NCBI RefSeq assembly: GCF_051401765.1
Contig: NW_027480504.1
Span: 1,240,001-1,304,000 of the forward strand
Source of the DNA: Calliopsis andreniformis
Taxonomy: Eukaryota; Arthropoda; Insecta; Hymenoptera; Andrenidae
Reading direction: 5' to 3'
DNA length: 64,000 bases
A program made the position numbers and the translations under genes. Below are positions 37,706-49,701 of this stretch, in pieces (position 1 is the first letter of the stretch; every line of letters begins with the position of its first letter). The notes below the pieces were generated by a model. The model saw nothing but the letters and a program-made list of their open reading frames with translations. It did not search any database and was not told the origin of the DNA.

Positions 37706-38342
37706 CCTGAATACTCAGTCCCTAATCCTCAATCTTCAATCCCCAATCCTCAATCCTCAATCCTCGATCCTCAATCTTAATCTTCAATCCTCAATACACA
37801 CTCTTCAATCCTCAACCCTCAATCCTCAATCCTCAATACTCAATCTTCAGTCCTCATTCTTCAATCCTCAATACCCAATCCTCAATCTTCAATCCTCAAT
37901 CCTCAATCCTCAATCCTCAATCCTCAATCCTCAGCTTTCAATCCTCAATGCTCAATCTTCAATCCTCAATCCTCAATACTCAATCTTCCATCCTCAATCC
38001 TCAATCCTCAATCCTCAATGCTCAATCCTCAATCCTCAATCCTCAAACATCAATCTTCAATCCTCAATACTCAATCTGCAATCCTCAATCCTCAATCCTC
38101 AATCCTCAATCCTCATTCTTCAATCCTCAATCCTCAAACCTCTATCCTCAACCGTCAGTCCTCGTCCTCAATCCTCAACCCTCAATCCTCAATCCTCCCA
38201 ATTTCAATCATCAATACTCAATCTTCAATCATCAATCCTCAATCCTCAGTCCTCAAACCTCAATCCTGAATCCTCAATCCTGAATCCTCAATCTTCAGCC
38301 CTGAGTCCTCAACAATCAGTTGCCAATCCTCAACCCTCAATC

Positions 38343-38432
38343 GAATATCCTCAATTCACAGTTTTCAATACACAATACTCAATCTTCAATCTTCAGATCT
38401 CTATCCACAAACATCAATTCTCATCACTCAAC
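38343..38432 (+). repeat. 90-bp diverged block, type B', copy 32
   Basis: Type B' with CTCAATCTTCAATC where the others have CTCAATCTGCAATC, and CAACCCTCAATCG just upstream. Copy 48 shares the upstream CAACCC. Confidence 0.92.
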
Positions 38433-39587
38433 CCTGAATACTCAGTCCCTAATCCTCAATCTTCAATCCCCAATCCTCAATCCTCAATCCTCAATCCTCA
38501 ATCTTAATCTTCAATCCTCAATACACACTCTTCAATCCTCAATCCTCAATCCTCAATCCTCAATCCTCAATCTTCAATCCTCATTCTTCAATCCTCAATA
38601 CCCAATCCTCAATCTTCAATCCTCAATCCTCAATCCTCAATCCTCAATCCTCAATCCTCAATCCTCAGCTTTCAATCCTCAATACTCAATCTTCAATCCT
38701 CAATCCTCAATACTCAATCTTCCATCCTCAATCCTCAATCCTCAATCCTCAGCTTTCAATCCTCAATACTCAATCTTCAATCCTCAATCCTCAATACTCA
38801 ATCTTCCATCCTCAATCCTCAATCCTCAATCCTCAATGCTCAATCCTCAATCCTCAATCCTCAAACATCAATCTTCAATCCTCAATACTCAATCTGCAAT
38901 CCTCAATCCTCAATCCTCGATCCTCAATCCTCATTCTTCAATCCTCAATGCCCAGTCCTCAATCTTCAATCCTCAATCCTCAATCCTCAATTCTCAAACT
39001 TCAATCCTCAATCCTCAATTCTCAATCCTCGATGCTCAATACTCAATCGTCAATCCTCAATATTCAATCGTCAATACTCAATCTTCAATCCTCAGTCCTC
39101 CATCTTCAATCCTCAATCCTCAATTCTCAGCCCTCAATACTCAATCCTCAGTCGTCAGTCCTCAATCCCCAATCCTCAATCTTCAATCCTCGAACCTCAA
39201 TCCTCAATCCTCAATCCTCAATCTTCAATCCTCAACACTCAATCTTCCATCCTCAATCCTCAATCCTCCATCCTCAATGCTCAATCCTCAATCCTCAATC
39301 CTCAACCATCAATCTTCAATCCTCAATACTGAATCTGCAATCCTCAATCCTCAATCCTCAATCCTCAATCCTCATTCTTCAATCCTCAATGCCCAGTCCT
39401 CAATCTTCAATCCTCAATCCTCAATCCTCAACTCTCAATCCTCAATCCTCAATCATCAATACTCAATCTTCAATCCTCAATCGTCAATCCTCAATCCTCA
39501 ATACTGAATCCTCAAACCTCAATAGTGTATCCTCAATCCTCAATCCTCATTCTTCAATCCTCAATACCCAAAACTCAATCTTCAATC
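38433..39587. repeat. Block-free satellite up to the 5.5-kb copy
   Basis: Plain variant heptamers with an 84-bp tandem duplication (separate entry). The stretch from about 39,120 recurs at about 59,695, with shared CAGCCCTCAATAC, CTCAGTCGTCAG and TCGAACCTC marks. Confidence 0.85.
38666..38833 (+). repeat. 84-bp exact tandem duplication
   Basis: The 84-bp unit (12 heptamers) starting CAGCTTTCAATCC begins at 38,666 and again at 38,750. The equivalent place in the 58.9-kb copy has it once. Confidence 0.88.
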
Positions 39588-39631
39588 CTCAATCCTCAAT
39601 CCTCAATTCTCAATCCTCAATCCTCAATCCT

Positions 39632-39777
39632 CAGACCTCAAACATCAATACTCAACCCTCGGTCCTCGTCCTCAATCCACAACCCTCAATCCTCAATCCT
39701 CAGTCCTCTATCCTCAACCCTCAATCCTCAAACCTCAATCCTCAACCGTCAGTCCCCGTCGTCAATCCTCAAACATG
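39632..39777 (+). repeat. CCCCGTC module, full copy 9
   Basis: Counterpart of the copy at 25,934 at +13,698. Confidence 0.9.
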
Positions 39778-40965
39778 AATCCTCAATCCTCAGGCTTGAA
39801 TCATCAATACTCAATCTTCAATCCTCAATCCTCAATCCTCATTCCTCAATCCTCAATCCTCATTCTTCAATCCTCATTCTTCAATCCTCAACACCCAATC
39901 TTCAATCTTCAATCCTCAATCCTCAACTCTCAATCCTCAATCCTCAGTCCTCAGTCCACAAACCTCAATTCTCAACCCTCAGCCCTCATCCTCAATCCTC
40001 ATTTCTCAAACTTCAATCCTCAATCCTCAATCCTCAATTCTCAATCCTCAATCCTCAGTCCTCAGTCCTCAAACCTCTACCCTCAACCCTCAGCCCTCAT
40101 CCTCAATCCTCAATCCTCAATCCTCAATCCTCAGTCCTCAATCCACAATCCTCAATCCTCAAACCTCAATCGTCAATCGTCAGCCCTCGTCCTCAATCCT
40201 CAACACTCAATCCTCAATCCTCAATATTCAATCATCAATACTCAATCTTCAATCCTCAATCCTCAATCTTCAATCCTCAATCCTCAATCCTCAATCCTCA
40301 ATCCTCAATCCTCATCTTTCAATCCTCAATACTCAATCTTCAATCCTCAATCCTCAATACTCAATCTTCCATCCTCAATCCTCAATTCTCAATCCTCAAT
40401 GCTCAATCCTCAATCCTCAATCCTCAATCCTCAATCCTCAATCCTCAATGCTCAATCTTCAATCCTCAATCCTCAACCATCAATCTTCAGTCCTCAATAC
40501 TCAATCTGCAATCCTCAATCCTCAATCCTCAATCCTCAATCCTCATTCTTCAATCCTCAATGCCCAGTCCTCAATATTCAATCCTCAATCCTCAATCCTC
40601 AATTCTCAATCCTCAATCCTCAATCCTCAATCTTCAATCCTCAATCTTCAATCCTCAATACTCAATCTTCAATCCTCAATCCTCAATTCTCAATCCTCAA
40701 TGCTCAATACTCAATCGTCAATCCTCAATCCCAAATCCTCAATCTTCAATCCTCAATCCTCAATCCTCAATCGTCAATCCTCAATCTTCAGTCCTCAATC
40801 CTCAGCCCTCATCCTCAATCCTCAATCCTCAATCCTCAATCCTCAATCCTCAATCTTCAATCCTCAATACTCAATCTGCAATCCTCAATCCTCAGTCCGC
40901 AATCCTCAATCCCCAATCCTCAATCCTCAGTCCGCAATCCTCAATCCCCAATCCTCAATCCTCAA

Positions 40966-40998
40966 CCGTCAGTCCCCGTCCTCAATCCTCAAACATGA
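40966..40998 (+). repeat. CCCCGTC module, short form
   Basis: Counterpart of the short form at 27,268. The unit CAATCCTCAATCCCC upstream here reads CAATCCTTAATCCCC in that copy. Confidence 0.85.
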
Positions 40999-42019
40999 AT
41001 CCTCAATCCTCAGTCTTCAATCATCAATACGCAATCTTCAATCCTCAATCCTCAATCCCCATTCCTCAATCCTCAATCCTCATTCCTCAATCCTCATTCT
41101 TCAATCCTCAACACCCTATCCTCAATCTTCAATCCTCAATCCTCAACTCTCAATCCTCAATCCTCAGTCCTCAGTCCACGAACCTCAATCCTCAATCCTC
41201 AGCCCTCATCCTCAATCCTCAATCCTCAAACTTCAATCCTCAATCCTCAATCCTCAATTCTCAATCCTCAATCCTCAGTCCTCAGTCCTCAAACCTCTAC
41301 CCTCAACCCTCAGCCCTCATCCTCAATCCTCAATCCTCAATCATCAATCCTCAGTCCTCAACCCACAATCCTCAATCCTCAAACCTCAATCGTCAATCGT
41401 CAGCCCTCGTCCTCAATCCTCAACACTCAATCCTCAATCCTCAATATTCAATCATCAATACTCAATCTTCAATCCTCAATCCTCAATCTTCAATCCTCAA
41501 TCCTCAATTCTCAGTCCTCAATACTCAATCCTCAATCGTCAATCCTCAATCCCCAGTCCTCAATCTTCAATCCTCGATCCTCAATCCTCAATCGTCAATC
41601 CTCAATCTTCAATCCTCAATACTCAATCTTCAATCCTCAATCCTCAATCCTCAATCCTCAATCCTCAATCCTCAATGCTCAATCCTCAATTCTCAATCCT
41701 CAACCACAATCTTCAGTCCTCAATACTCAATCTGCAATCCTCAATCCTCAATCCTCAATCCTCAATCCTCAATCCTCATTCTTCAATACTCAATGCCCAG
41801 TCCTCAATCTTCAATCCTCAATCCTCAATCCTCAATTCTCAATCCTCAATCCTCAATCCTCAATCTTCAATCCTCAATACTCAATCTCCAATTCTCAAAC
41901 CTCAGTCCTCAAACCTCAATTCTGAGTCCTCAAATCTCAATTCTGAATCCTCAATCCTGAACCCTCAATCTTCAGCCCTCAGTCCTCAACTATCAGTTGT
42001 CAATCTTCAATCCTCAACA

Positions 42020-42109
42020 GAATATCCTCAATTCACAGGTTTCAATTCTCAATACTCAACCTGAAATCTTCAAATCTCTATCCACAAACATCAATTCTCA
42101 TCACTCAAC
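42020..42109 (+). repeat. 90-bp diverged block, type D, copy 33
   Basis: Counterpart of copy 22 at +13,698. Confidence 0.91.
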
Positions 42110-42848
42110 CCTCAACACTCAGTCCCCAGTCCTCAATCTTCAATCCTCAATCCTCAAACCTCAATCCTCAATCCTCAACCTTCAATCCTCAATACTCGAT
42201 CTTCAATGCTCAATCCTCAATCCTCGGTACTCAATCCTCAATCGTCGATCTCCAATCCTGAATACTCAATCTTCAATATTCCTCAGTCCTCAACCCACAA
42301 TCCTCAATCCTCAATCCTCAATCCTCATCCTTCAATCCTCAATACCCAATCCTCAATCTTCAATCCTCAATCCTCAATCCTCAACTTTCGATCCTCAATA
42401 CTCAATCTTCAATCCTCAATCCTCAATACTCAATCTTCCATCCTCAATCCTCAATCCTCAATCCTCAATGCTCAATCCTCAATCCTCAATCCTCAACCAT
42501 CAATCTTCAATCCTCAATACTCAATCTGCAATCCTCAATCCTCAATCCTCAATCCTCAATACTGAATCCTCAATCATCTATCCTCAATCCTCAATCCTGA
42601 AACCTCAATTCTCAATACTCAATCTCCAATCCTAAATCCTCAATTCTCAATCCTCAATACTGAATCCTCAAGCCTCAATCCTCTATCCTCAATCCTCAAT
42701 CCTCAATCTTCAATCCTCAATACTCAATCTGCAATCCTCAATCCACAGTCCGCAATCCTCAATCCTCAATCCTCAATATTCAACGCACAACGCTCAACCA
42801 TCAATCCTCAATACTCAACCATCAATCCTAAATTCTCAATACACAAAA

Positions 42849-42938
42849 GAATATCCTGAATTCTGATGGTTCAATACTCAATCCACAATGTTCAATAATC
42901 AAATCTCAATCCTCAAACATCAATTCTCGACACACAAT
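42849..42938 (+). repeat. 90-bp diverged block, type E, copy 34
   Basis: Counterpart of copy 23 at +13,684, but it reads TTCTGATGG where copies 23 and 35 read TTCTCATGG. Confidence 0.85.
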
Positions 42939-44365
42939 CCTCAACACTCAGTCCTCTCCCTTCAATCCTCCATCCTCAATCCTCAATCCTCAAGCGTCAA
43001 TCCTCAATCCTCAATCCTCAACCGTCAGTCCTCGTCCTCAAACCTCAACCCTCAATCCTCAATCCTCAGTACCCAATCCTCAACCTTCAATCCTCAATCC
43101 TCAATCCTCAATCCTCAATCCTCACTCCTCAATCCTCAATCTTCAATCCTCAGTCCCAAATCCTCAATCTTCAATACTCAATCCTCAATCCTCAATCTTC
43201 AATCCTCAATCCTCAATCTTCAATCCTCAATCTTCAATCCTCAATACTCAATCTTCAATCCTCAATCCTCAATTCTCAATCCTCAATGCTCAATACTCAA
43301 TCGTCAATCCTCAATCCCCAATCCTCAATCTTCAATCCTCAATCCTCAATCGTCAATCCTGAATCCTCAATCTTCAATCCTCAATACTCAATCTTCAATC
43401 CTCAATCTTCAATCCTCAATCCTCAATCCTCAATCCTCAACCCTCAACCTTCAATCCTCAATACTCAAACTGCAATCCTCAATTCTCAGTCCTCACTCCT
43501 CAATCCTCATTCTTCAATCCTCAATACCAAATCCTCAATCTTCAATCCACAATCCTCAATCCTCAATTCTCAATCCTCAATCCTCAATCCTCAGACTTCA
43601 AACACCAATACTCAACCCTCAGTCCTCGTCCTCAATCCACAACCCTCAATCCTCAATCCTCAATCTTCAATCATTAATATTCAGTCTTCAATCCTCAATC
43701 CTCATACCTCAATCCTCAATCCTCAATAATCAGTCCTCAATCCTCAATCTTCAGTCCTCAATACTCAATCTTCAATCCTCAATCTTCAATCCTCAGTCCC
43801 AAATCCTCAATCTTCAATACTCAATCCTCAATCCTCAATTTTCAATCCTCAATCCTCAGTCCACACACCTCAATTCTGAATCCTCAATCCTGAGTGCCCT
43901 CAATCTTCAGCCCTCAGTCCTCAATCCTCAATCCTCAGTCCTCAATCCACAATCCTCAATCCTCAAACCTCAATCGTCAATCGTCAGCCCTCAATCCTCA
44001 ATCCTCAATCGTCAATCCTCAATCCCCAATCCTCAATCTTCAATCCTCGATCCTCAATCCTCAATCCTCAATCCTCAATCTTCAATCCTCAATACTCAAT
44101 CTTCCATCCTCAATCCTCAATCCTCAATCCTCAATGCTCAATCCTCAATCCTCGATCCTCAACCATCAATCTTCAATCCTCAATACTCAATCTGCAATCG
44201 TCAATCCTCAATCCTCTATCCTCAATCCTCATTCTTCAATCCTCAATGCCCAGTCCTCAATCTTCAATCCTCAATCCTCAATCCCCAATTCTCAATCCTC
44301 AATCCTCAATCATCAATACTCAATCTTCAATCCTCAATCCTCAATCCTCAAACCTCAATCCTCAA

Positions 44366-44397
44366 CCGTCAGTCCCCGTCCTCAATCCTCAAACACG
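44366..44397 (+). repeat. CCCCGTC module, short form, CAAACACG variant
   Basis: Third CAAACACG copy, the counterpart of 30,682 at +13,684. Confidence 0.85.
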
Positions 44398-45075
44398 AAT
44401 CCTCAAACCTCAGTCTTCAATCATCAATACTCAATCTTCAATCCTCAATCCTCAATCCTCATTCCTCAATACTCAATCCTCATTCTTCAATACTCATTCT
44501 TGAATCCTCAACACCCAATCATCAATCTTCAATCCTCAATCCTCAACTCTCAATCCTCAATCCTCAGTCCTCAGTCCACAAACCTCAATCCTCAATCCTC
44601 AGCCCTCATCGTCAGTCCTCAATCCTCAAACTTCAATCCTCAATCCTCAATCCTCAATTCTCAATCCTCAATCCTCAGTCCTCAGTCCTCAAACCTCTAC
44701 CCTCAACCCTCAGCCCTCATCCTCAATCCTCAATCCTCAATCCTCAATCCTCAGTCCTCAATCCACAATCCTCAATCCTCAAACCTCAATCGTCAATCGT
44801 CAGCCCTCGTCCTCAATCCTCAACACTCAATCCTCAATCCTCAATATTCAATCATCAATACTCAATCTTCAATCCCCAATCCTCAATCTTCAATCCTCAA
44901 TCCTCAATTCTCAGTCCTCAATACTCAATCCTCAATCGTCAATCCTCATTCCCCAATCCTCAATCTTCAATCCTCGATGCTCAATCCTCAATCGTCGATC
45001 CTCAATCTTCAATCCTCAATACTCAATCTTCAATCCTCAATCCTCAATCCTCAATCCTCAATGCTCAATCCTCAA

Positions 45076-46430
45076 TCCTCAATCCTCAACCACAATCTTC
45101 AGTCCTCAATACTCAATCTGCAATCCTCAATCCTCAATCCTCAATCCTCAGTCCTCATTCTTCAATCCTCAATGCCCAGTCCTCAATCTTCAATCCTCAA
45201 TCCTCAATCCTCAATTCTCAATCCTCAATACTCAATCCTCTATCTTCAATCCTCAATTCTCAATCTCCAAACCTAAAAGCTCAGTCCTCAAACCTCAATT
45301 CTGATTCCTCAAACCTCAATTCTGAATCCTCAATCCTCAATCCTCAATCCTCAACCTTCAATCCTCAATACTCAATCTTCAATCCTCAATCCTCAATCCT
45401 CGGACCTCAATCCTCAATCGTCGATTTCCAATCCTGAATACTCAATCTTCAATACTCAATCCTCAATCCTCAATCCTCAATCCTCAATCCTCATTCTTCA
45501 ATCCTCAATACCCAATCCTCAATCTTCAATCCTCAATCCTCAATCCTCAATCCTCAATCCTCAACTTTCAATCCTCAATACTCAATCTTCAATCCTCAAT
45601 CCTCAATTCTCAATCTTCCATCCTCAATCCTCAATCCTCAATCCTCAATGCTCAATCCTCAATCCTCAATCCTCAACCATCAATCTTCAATCCTCAATAC
45701 TCAATCTGCAATCCTCAATCCTCAATTCTCAATCCTCAATACTGAATCCTCAATCATCTATCCTCAATCCTCAATCCTGAAACCTCAATTCTCAATACTC
45801 AATCTCCAATCCTAAATCCTCAATTCTCAATCCTCAATACTGAATCCTCAAGCCTCAATCCTCTATCCTCAATCCTCAATCCTCAATCTTCAATCCTCAA
45901 TACTCAATCTGCAATCCTCAATCCACGGTCCGCAATCCTCAATCCTCAATCCTCAATATTCAACGCACAACCCTCAACCATCAATCCTCAATACTCAACC
46001 ATCAATCCTAAATTCTCAATACCCAAAAGAATATCCTGAATTCTCATGGTTCAATACTCAATCCACAATGTTCAATAATCAAATCTCAATCCTCAAACAT
46101 CAATTCTCGACACACAATCCTCAACACTCAGTCCTCTCCCCTCAATCCTCCATCCTCAATCCTCAATCCTCAAGCGTCAATCCGCAATCCTCAATACTCA
46201 ACCGTCAGTCCTCGTCCTCAAACCTCAACCCTCAATCCTCAATCCTCAGTACCCAATCCTCAACCTTCAATCCTCAATCCTCAATCCTCAATCCTCAATC
46301 CTCACTCCTCAATCCTCAATCTTCAATCCTCAGTCCCAAATCCTCAATCTTCAATACTCAATCCTCAATCCTCAATCTTCAATCCTCAATCCTGAGTCCA
46401 CAAACCTCAATTCTGAATCCTCAACCCTGA
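45076..46430. repeat. Join region and third E-block module
   Basis: After a unique stretch with CAAACCTAAAAGCTC (about 45,270) and CTCGGACCTC (about 45,400), the part at 45,710-46,385 repeats 42,530-43,205 at +3,180. It ends at CAATCCTGAGTCCAC near 46,390, where the previous copies go on to CAATCTTC. Confidence 0.86.
46029..46118 (+). repeat. 90-bp diverged block, type E, copy 35
   Basis: Counterpart of copy 34 at +3,180. It keeps TTCTCATGG like copy 23. Confidence 0.85.
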
Positions 46431-46489
46431 GTCCTCAATCTTCAGCCCTCAGTCCTGAACAATCAGTAGTCAATCCTCAATCCTCAGCA

Positions 46490-46579
46490 GAATATCCTCA
46501 ATTCACAGTTTTCAACACTCAATACTCGATCAGCAATCTTCAAACCACTATCCACAAACATCAATTCTCATCACTCAAC
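46490..46579 (+). repeat. 90-bp diverged block, atypical, copy 36
   Basis: GCAGAATATCC, TTTCAACACTCAATAC, TCGATCAGCAATC and CAAACCACTATCCAC. It fits none of the main types. Confidence 0.88.
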
Positions 46580-47349
46580 CCTCAGCACTCAGTCCTCAAT
46601 GTTCAATCCTCAATCCTTAATTCTCAATCTTCAATCCTCAATACTGAACCTTCAATCCCCAATCCTCAATCCTCAATCCTCAATCCTCAATACTCAATCC
46701 TCAATCCTCAATCCTCAATCCTCATTCTTCAATTCTCAATACCCAATCCTCAATCTTCAATCCTCAACACCCAATCTGCAATCTTCAATCCTCAATGTTC
46801 AATCCTCAATACCCAATCCTCAATCTTCAATCCTCAACTCTCAATCCTCAATCCTCAATCCTCAATCCTCAATCCTCAATCTTCAATCCTCAATACTCAA
46901 TCTTCAATCCTCAATCCTCAATCCTCGGTCCTCAACCCTCAATCGTCAATCTCCAATCCTGAATACTGAATCTTCAATCCTCAATCCTCAATCCTCAATC
47001 CTCAATCCTCAATCCTCAATCCTCAATCTTCAATCCTCGATACTCAACCTTCAATCCTCAATCCTCAGTCCACAATCTTCAATCCTCAATGCTCAATCCT
47101 CAATCCTCAATCCTCAGTCCTCAATCCTCAATCCTCAGTCCTCAAACCTCAATCCTCAACCGTCAGTCCTCGTCCTCAAACCTCAACACCCAATCCTCAA
47201 TCCTCAATCTTCAATCATCAATACTCAATCTTCAATCCTCAATCCTCAATCCTCAATCCTCAATCCTCAATCCTCAATATTCAACGCACTACCCTCAGCC
47301 ATCAATCCTCAATACTCAACCATCAATCCTCAATTCTCAATACTCAATA

Positions 47350-47439
47350 GAATATTCTGAATTCTCATGGTTCAATACTCAATCCACAATATTCAATAAT
47401 CAAATCTCAATCCTCAAACATCAATTCTCAACACTCTAT
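47350..47439 (+). repeat. 90-bp diverged block, E-like, copy 37
   Basis: GAATATTCTGAATTCTC and ATGGTTC as in type E, but TCTCAACACTC at the end instead of TCTCGACACAC, and AATATTCAATAATC. Confidence 0.84.
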
Positions 47440-47629
47440 CCTCAACACTCAGTCCTCTCTCATCAATCCTCCATCCTCAATCCTCAATCCTCAAGGGTCA
47501 ATCCTCAATCCTCAGTCCTCAACACTCAATCCTCAGTCCTCAAACATCCACCACGAATCCACAATCCTGAATCCTCAATCTTCAGCCGTAAGACCTCAAC
47601 AATCAATTGTCAATCCTCAATCCTCAATA

Positions 47630-47719
47630 GAATATCCTCAATTCACAGTTTTCGACACTCGATATTCGATCTGCAATCTTCAAATCTCTATCCACAAACA
47701 TCAATTCTCATCACTCAAC
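47630..47719 (+). repeat. 90-bp diverged block, atypical, copy 38
   Basis: GAATATCCTCAATTCACAG, then TTTTCGACACTCGATATTCG, with CAATTG upstream and the B-like CAGCCGTAAGACC flank. Confidence 0.88.
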
Positions 47720-48464
47720 CCTCAACACTCAGTCCTCAATGTTCAATCCTCAATCCTCAATTCTCAATCTTCAATCCTCAATACTGAACCTTCAATACTC
47801 AATCCTCAATCCTCAGTCCTCAATCCTCAATCCTCATTCTTCAATCCTCAATACCCAGTCCTCAATCTTCAATCCTCAATCCTCAATCCTCAATTCTCAA
47901 TCCTCAATCCTCAGTCCTCAATCCACAATCCTCAATCCTCAAACCTCAATCGTCAATCGTCAGCCCTCAATCATCAATCCTCAATCGTCAATCCTCAATC
48001 CCCAATCCTCAATCTTCAATCCTCGATCCTCAATCCTCAATCCTCAATCCTCAATCTTCAATCCTCAATACTCAATCTTCCATCCTCAATCCTCAATCCT
48101 CAATCCTCAGTGCTCAATCCTCAATCCTCGATCCTCAACCATCAATCTTCAATCCTCAATACTCAATCTGCAATCCTCAATCCTCAATCCTCTATCCTCA
48201 ATCCTCATTCTTCAATCCTCAATGCCCAGTCCTCAATCTTCAATCCTCAATCCTCAATCCCCAATTCTCAATCCTCAATCCTCAATCATCAATACTCACT
48301 CTTCAATCCTCAATCCTCAATACTCAATCCTCAATACTGAATCCTCAAACCTCAATACTCTATCCTCAATCCTCAATCCTCATTCTTCAATCCTCAATAC
48401 CCAATACTCAATCTTCAATCCTCAATCCTCAATCCTCAATTCTCAATCCTCAATCCTCAATCCT

Positions 48465-48610
48465 CAGACCTCAAACATCAATACTCAACCCTCGGTCCTC
48501 GTCCTCAATCTACAACCCTCAATCCTCAATCCTCAGTACTGAATCCTCAATCCTCAATCCTCAAACCTCAATCCTCAACCGTCAGTCCCCGTCCTCAATC
48601 CTCAAACATG
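48465..48610 (+). repeat. CCCCGTC module, full copy 10
   Basis: CAGACCTCAAACATC, then CAATCTACAACCC, and a longer middle with CAGTACTGAATCC. It ends CAAACATG. Confidence 0.88.
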
Positions 48611-49611
48611 AATCCTCAAACCTCAGTCTTCAATCATCAATACTCAATCTTCAATCCTCAATCCTCAATCCTCATTCCTCAATCCTCAATCCTCATTCTT
48701 CAATACTCATTCTTCAATCCTCAACACCCAATCATCAATCTTCAATCCTCAATCCTCAACTCTCAATCCTCAATCCTCAGTCCTCAGTCCACAAACCTCA
48801 ATCCTCAATCCTCAGCCCTCATCCTCAGTCCTCAATCCTCAAACTTCAATCCTCAATCCTCAATCCTCAATTCTCAATCCTCAATCCTCAGTCCTCAGTC
48901 CTCAAACCTCTGCCCTCAGCCCTCAGCCCTCATCCTCAATCCTCAATCCTCAATCCTCAATCCTCAGTCCTCAATCCACAATCCTCAATCCTCAAACCTC
49001 AATCGTCAATCGTCAGCCCTCGTCCTCAATCCTCAACACTCAATCCTCAATCCTCAATATTCAATCATCAATACTCAATCTTCAATCCTCAATCCTCAAT
49101 CTTCAATCCTCAATCCTCAATTCTCAGTCCTCAATACTCAATCCTCAATCGTCAATCCTCAATCCCCAATCCTCAATCTTCAATCCTCGATCCTCAATCC
49201 TCAATCGTCGATCCTCAATCTTCAATCCTCAATACTCAATCTTCAATCCTCAATCCTCAATCCTCAATCCTCAATGCTCAGTCCTCAATCCTCAATCCTC
49301 AACCACAATCTTCAGTCCTCAATACTCAATCTGCAATCCTCAATCCTCAATCCTCAATCCTCAATCCTCATTCTTCAATCCTCAATGCCCAGTCCTCAAT
49401 CTTCAATCCTCAATCCTCAATCCTCAATTCTCAATCCTCAATACTCAATCCTCAATCTTGAATCCTCAATACTCATTCTCCAAACCTCAAACCTCAGTGC
49501 TCAAACCTCAATTCTGATTCCTCAAATCTAAATTCTGAATCCTCAATCCTGAACCCTCAATCTTCAGCCCTCAGTCCTCAACAATCAGTTGTCAATCCTC
49601 AATCCTCAACA

Positions 49612-49701
49612 GAATATCCTCAATTCACAGGTTTCAGTACTCAATACTCAACCTGAAATCTTCAAATCTCTATCCACAAACATCAATTCTCATCACTCAA
49701 C
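49612..49701 (+). repeat. 90-bp diverged block, type D, copy 39
   Basis: Type D with CACAGGTTTCAGTAC where copies 22 and 33 have CACAGGTTTCAATTC. The left flank is CAACAATCAGTTG, not CAACTATCAGTTG. Confidence 0.9.

Larger units (their letters stand above)
35095..38100 (+). repeat. 3-kb segment, copy 1 (offset about 18,220)
   Basis: Collinear with 53,319-56,285. The offset moves between 18,224, 18,231 and 18,217, always by multiples of 7. It contains a complete A-B-C-B' train (blocks at 35,811, 36,070, 36,629 and 37,616). Confidence 0.9.
37400..38850 (+). repeat. 727-bp-offset tandem duplication
   Basis: The B' block at 37,616 recurs at 38,343 with its flanks, including the CCTCCCATC landmark (CCTCCCAATTTC in the second copy) and the CTTAATCTTC hexamer. 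727 is 7x104 minus 1. Confidence 0.87.
39588..45075 (+). repeat. 5.5-kb segment, copy 2
   Basis: Duplicate of 25,890-31,390. Private differences include CTCATTTCTCAAAC near 40,008 and CTCATCCTTC near 42,322. Parts of it are copied again at 59,700-62,000 with deletions. Confidence 0.92.
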
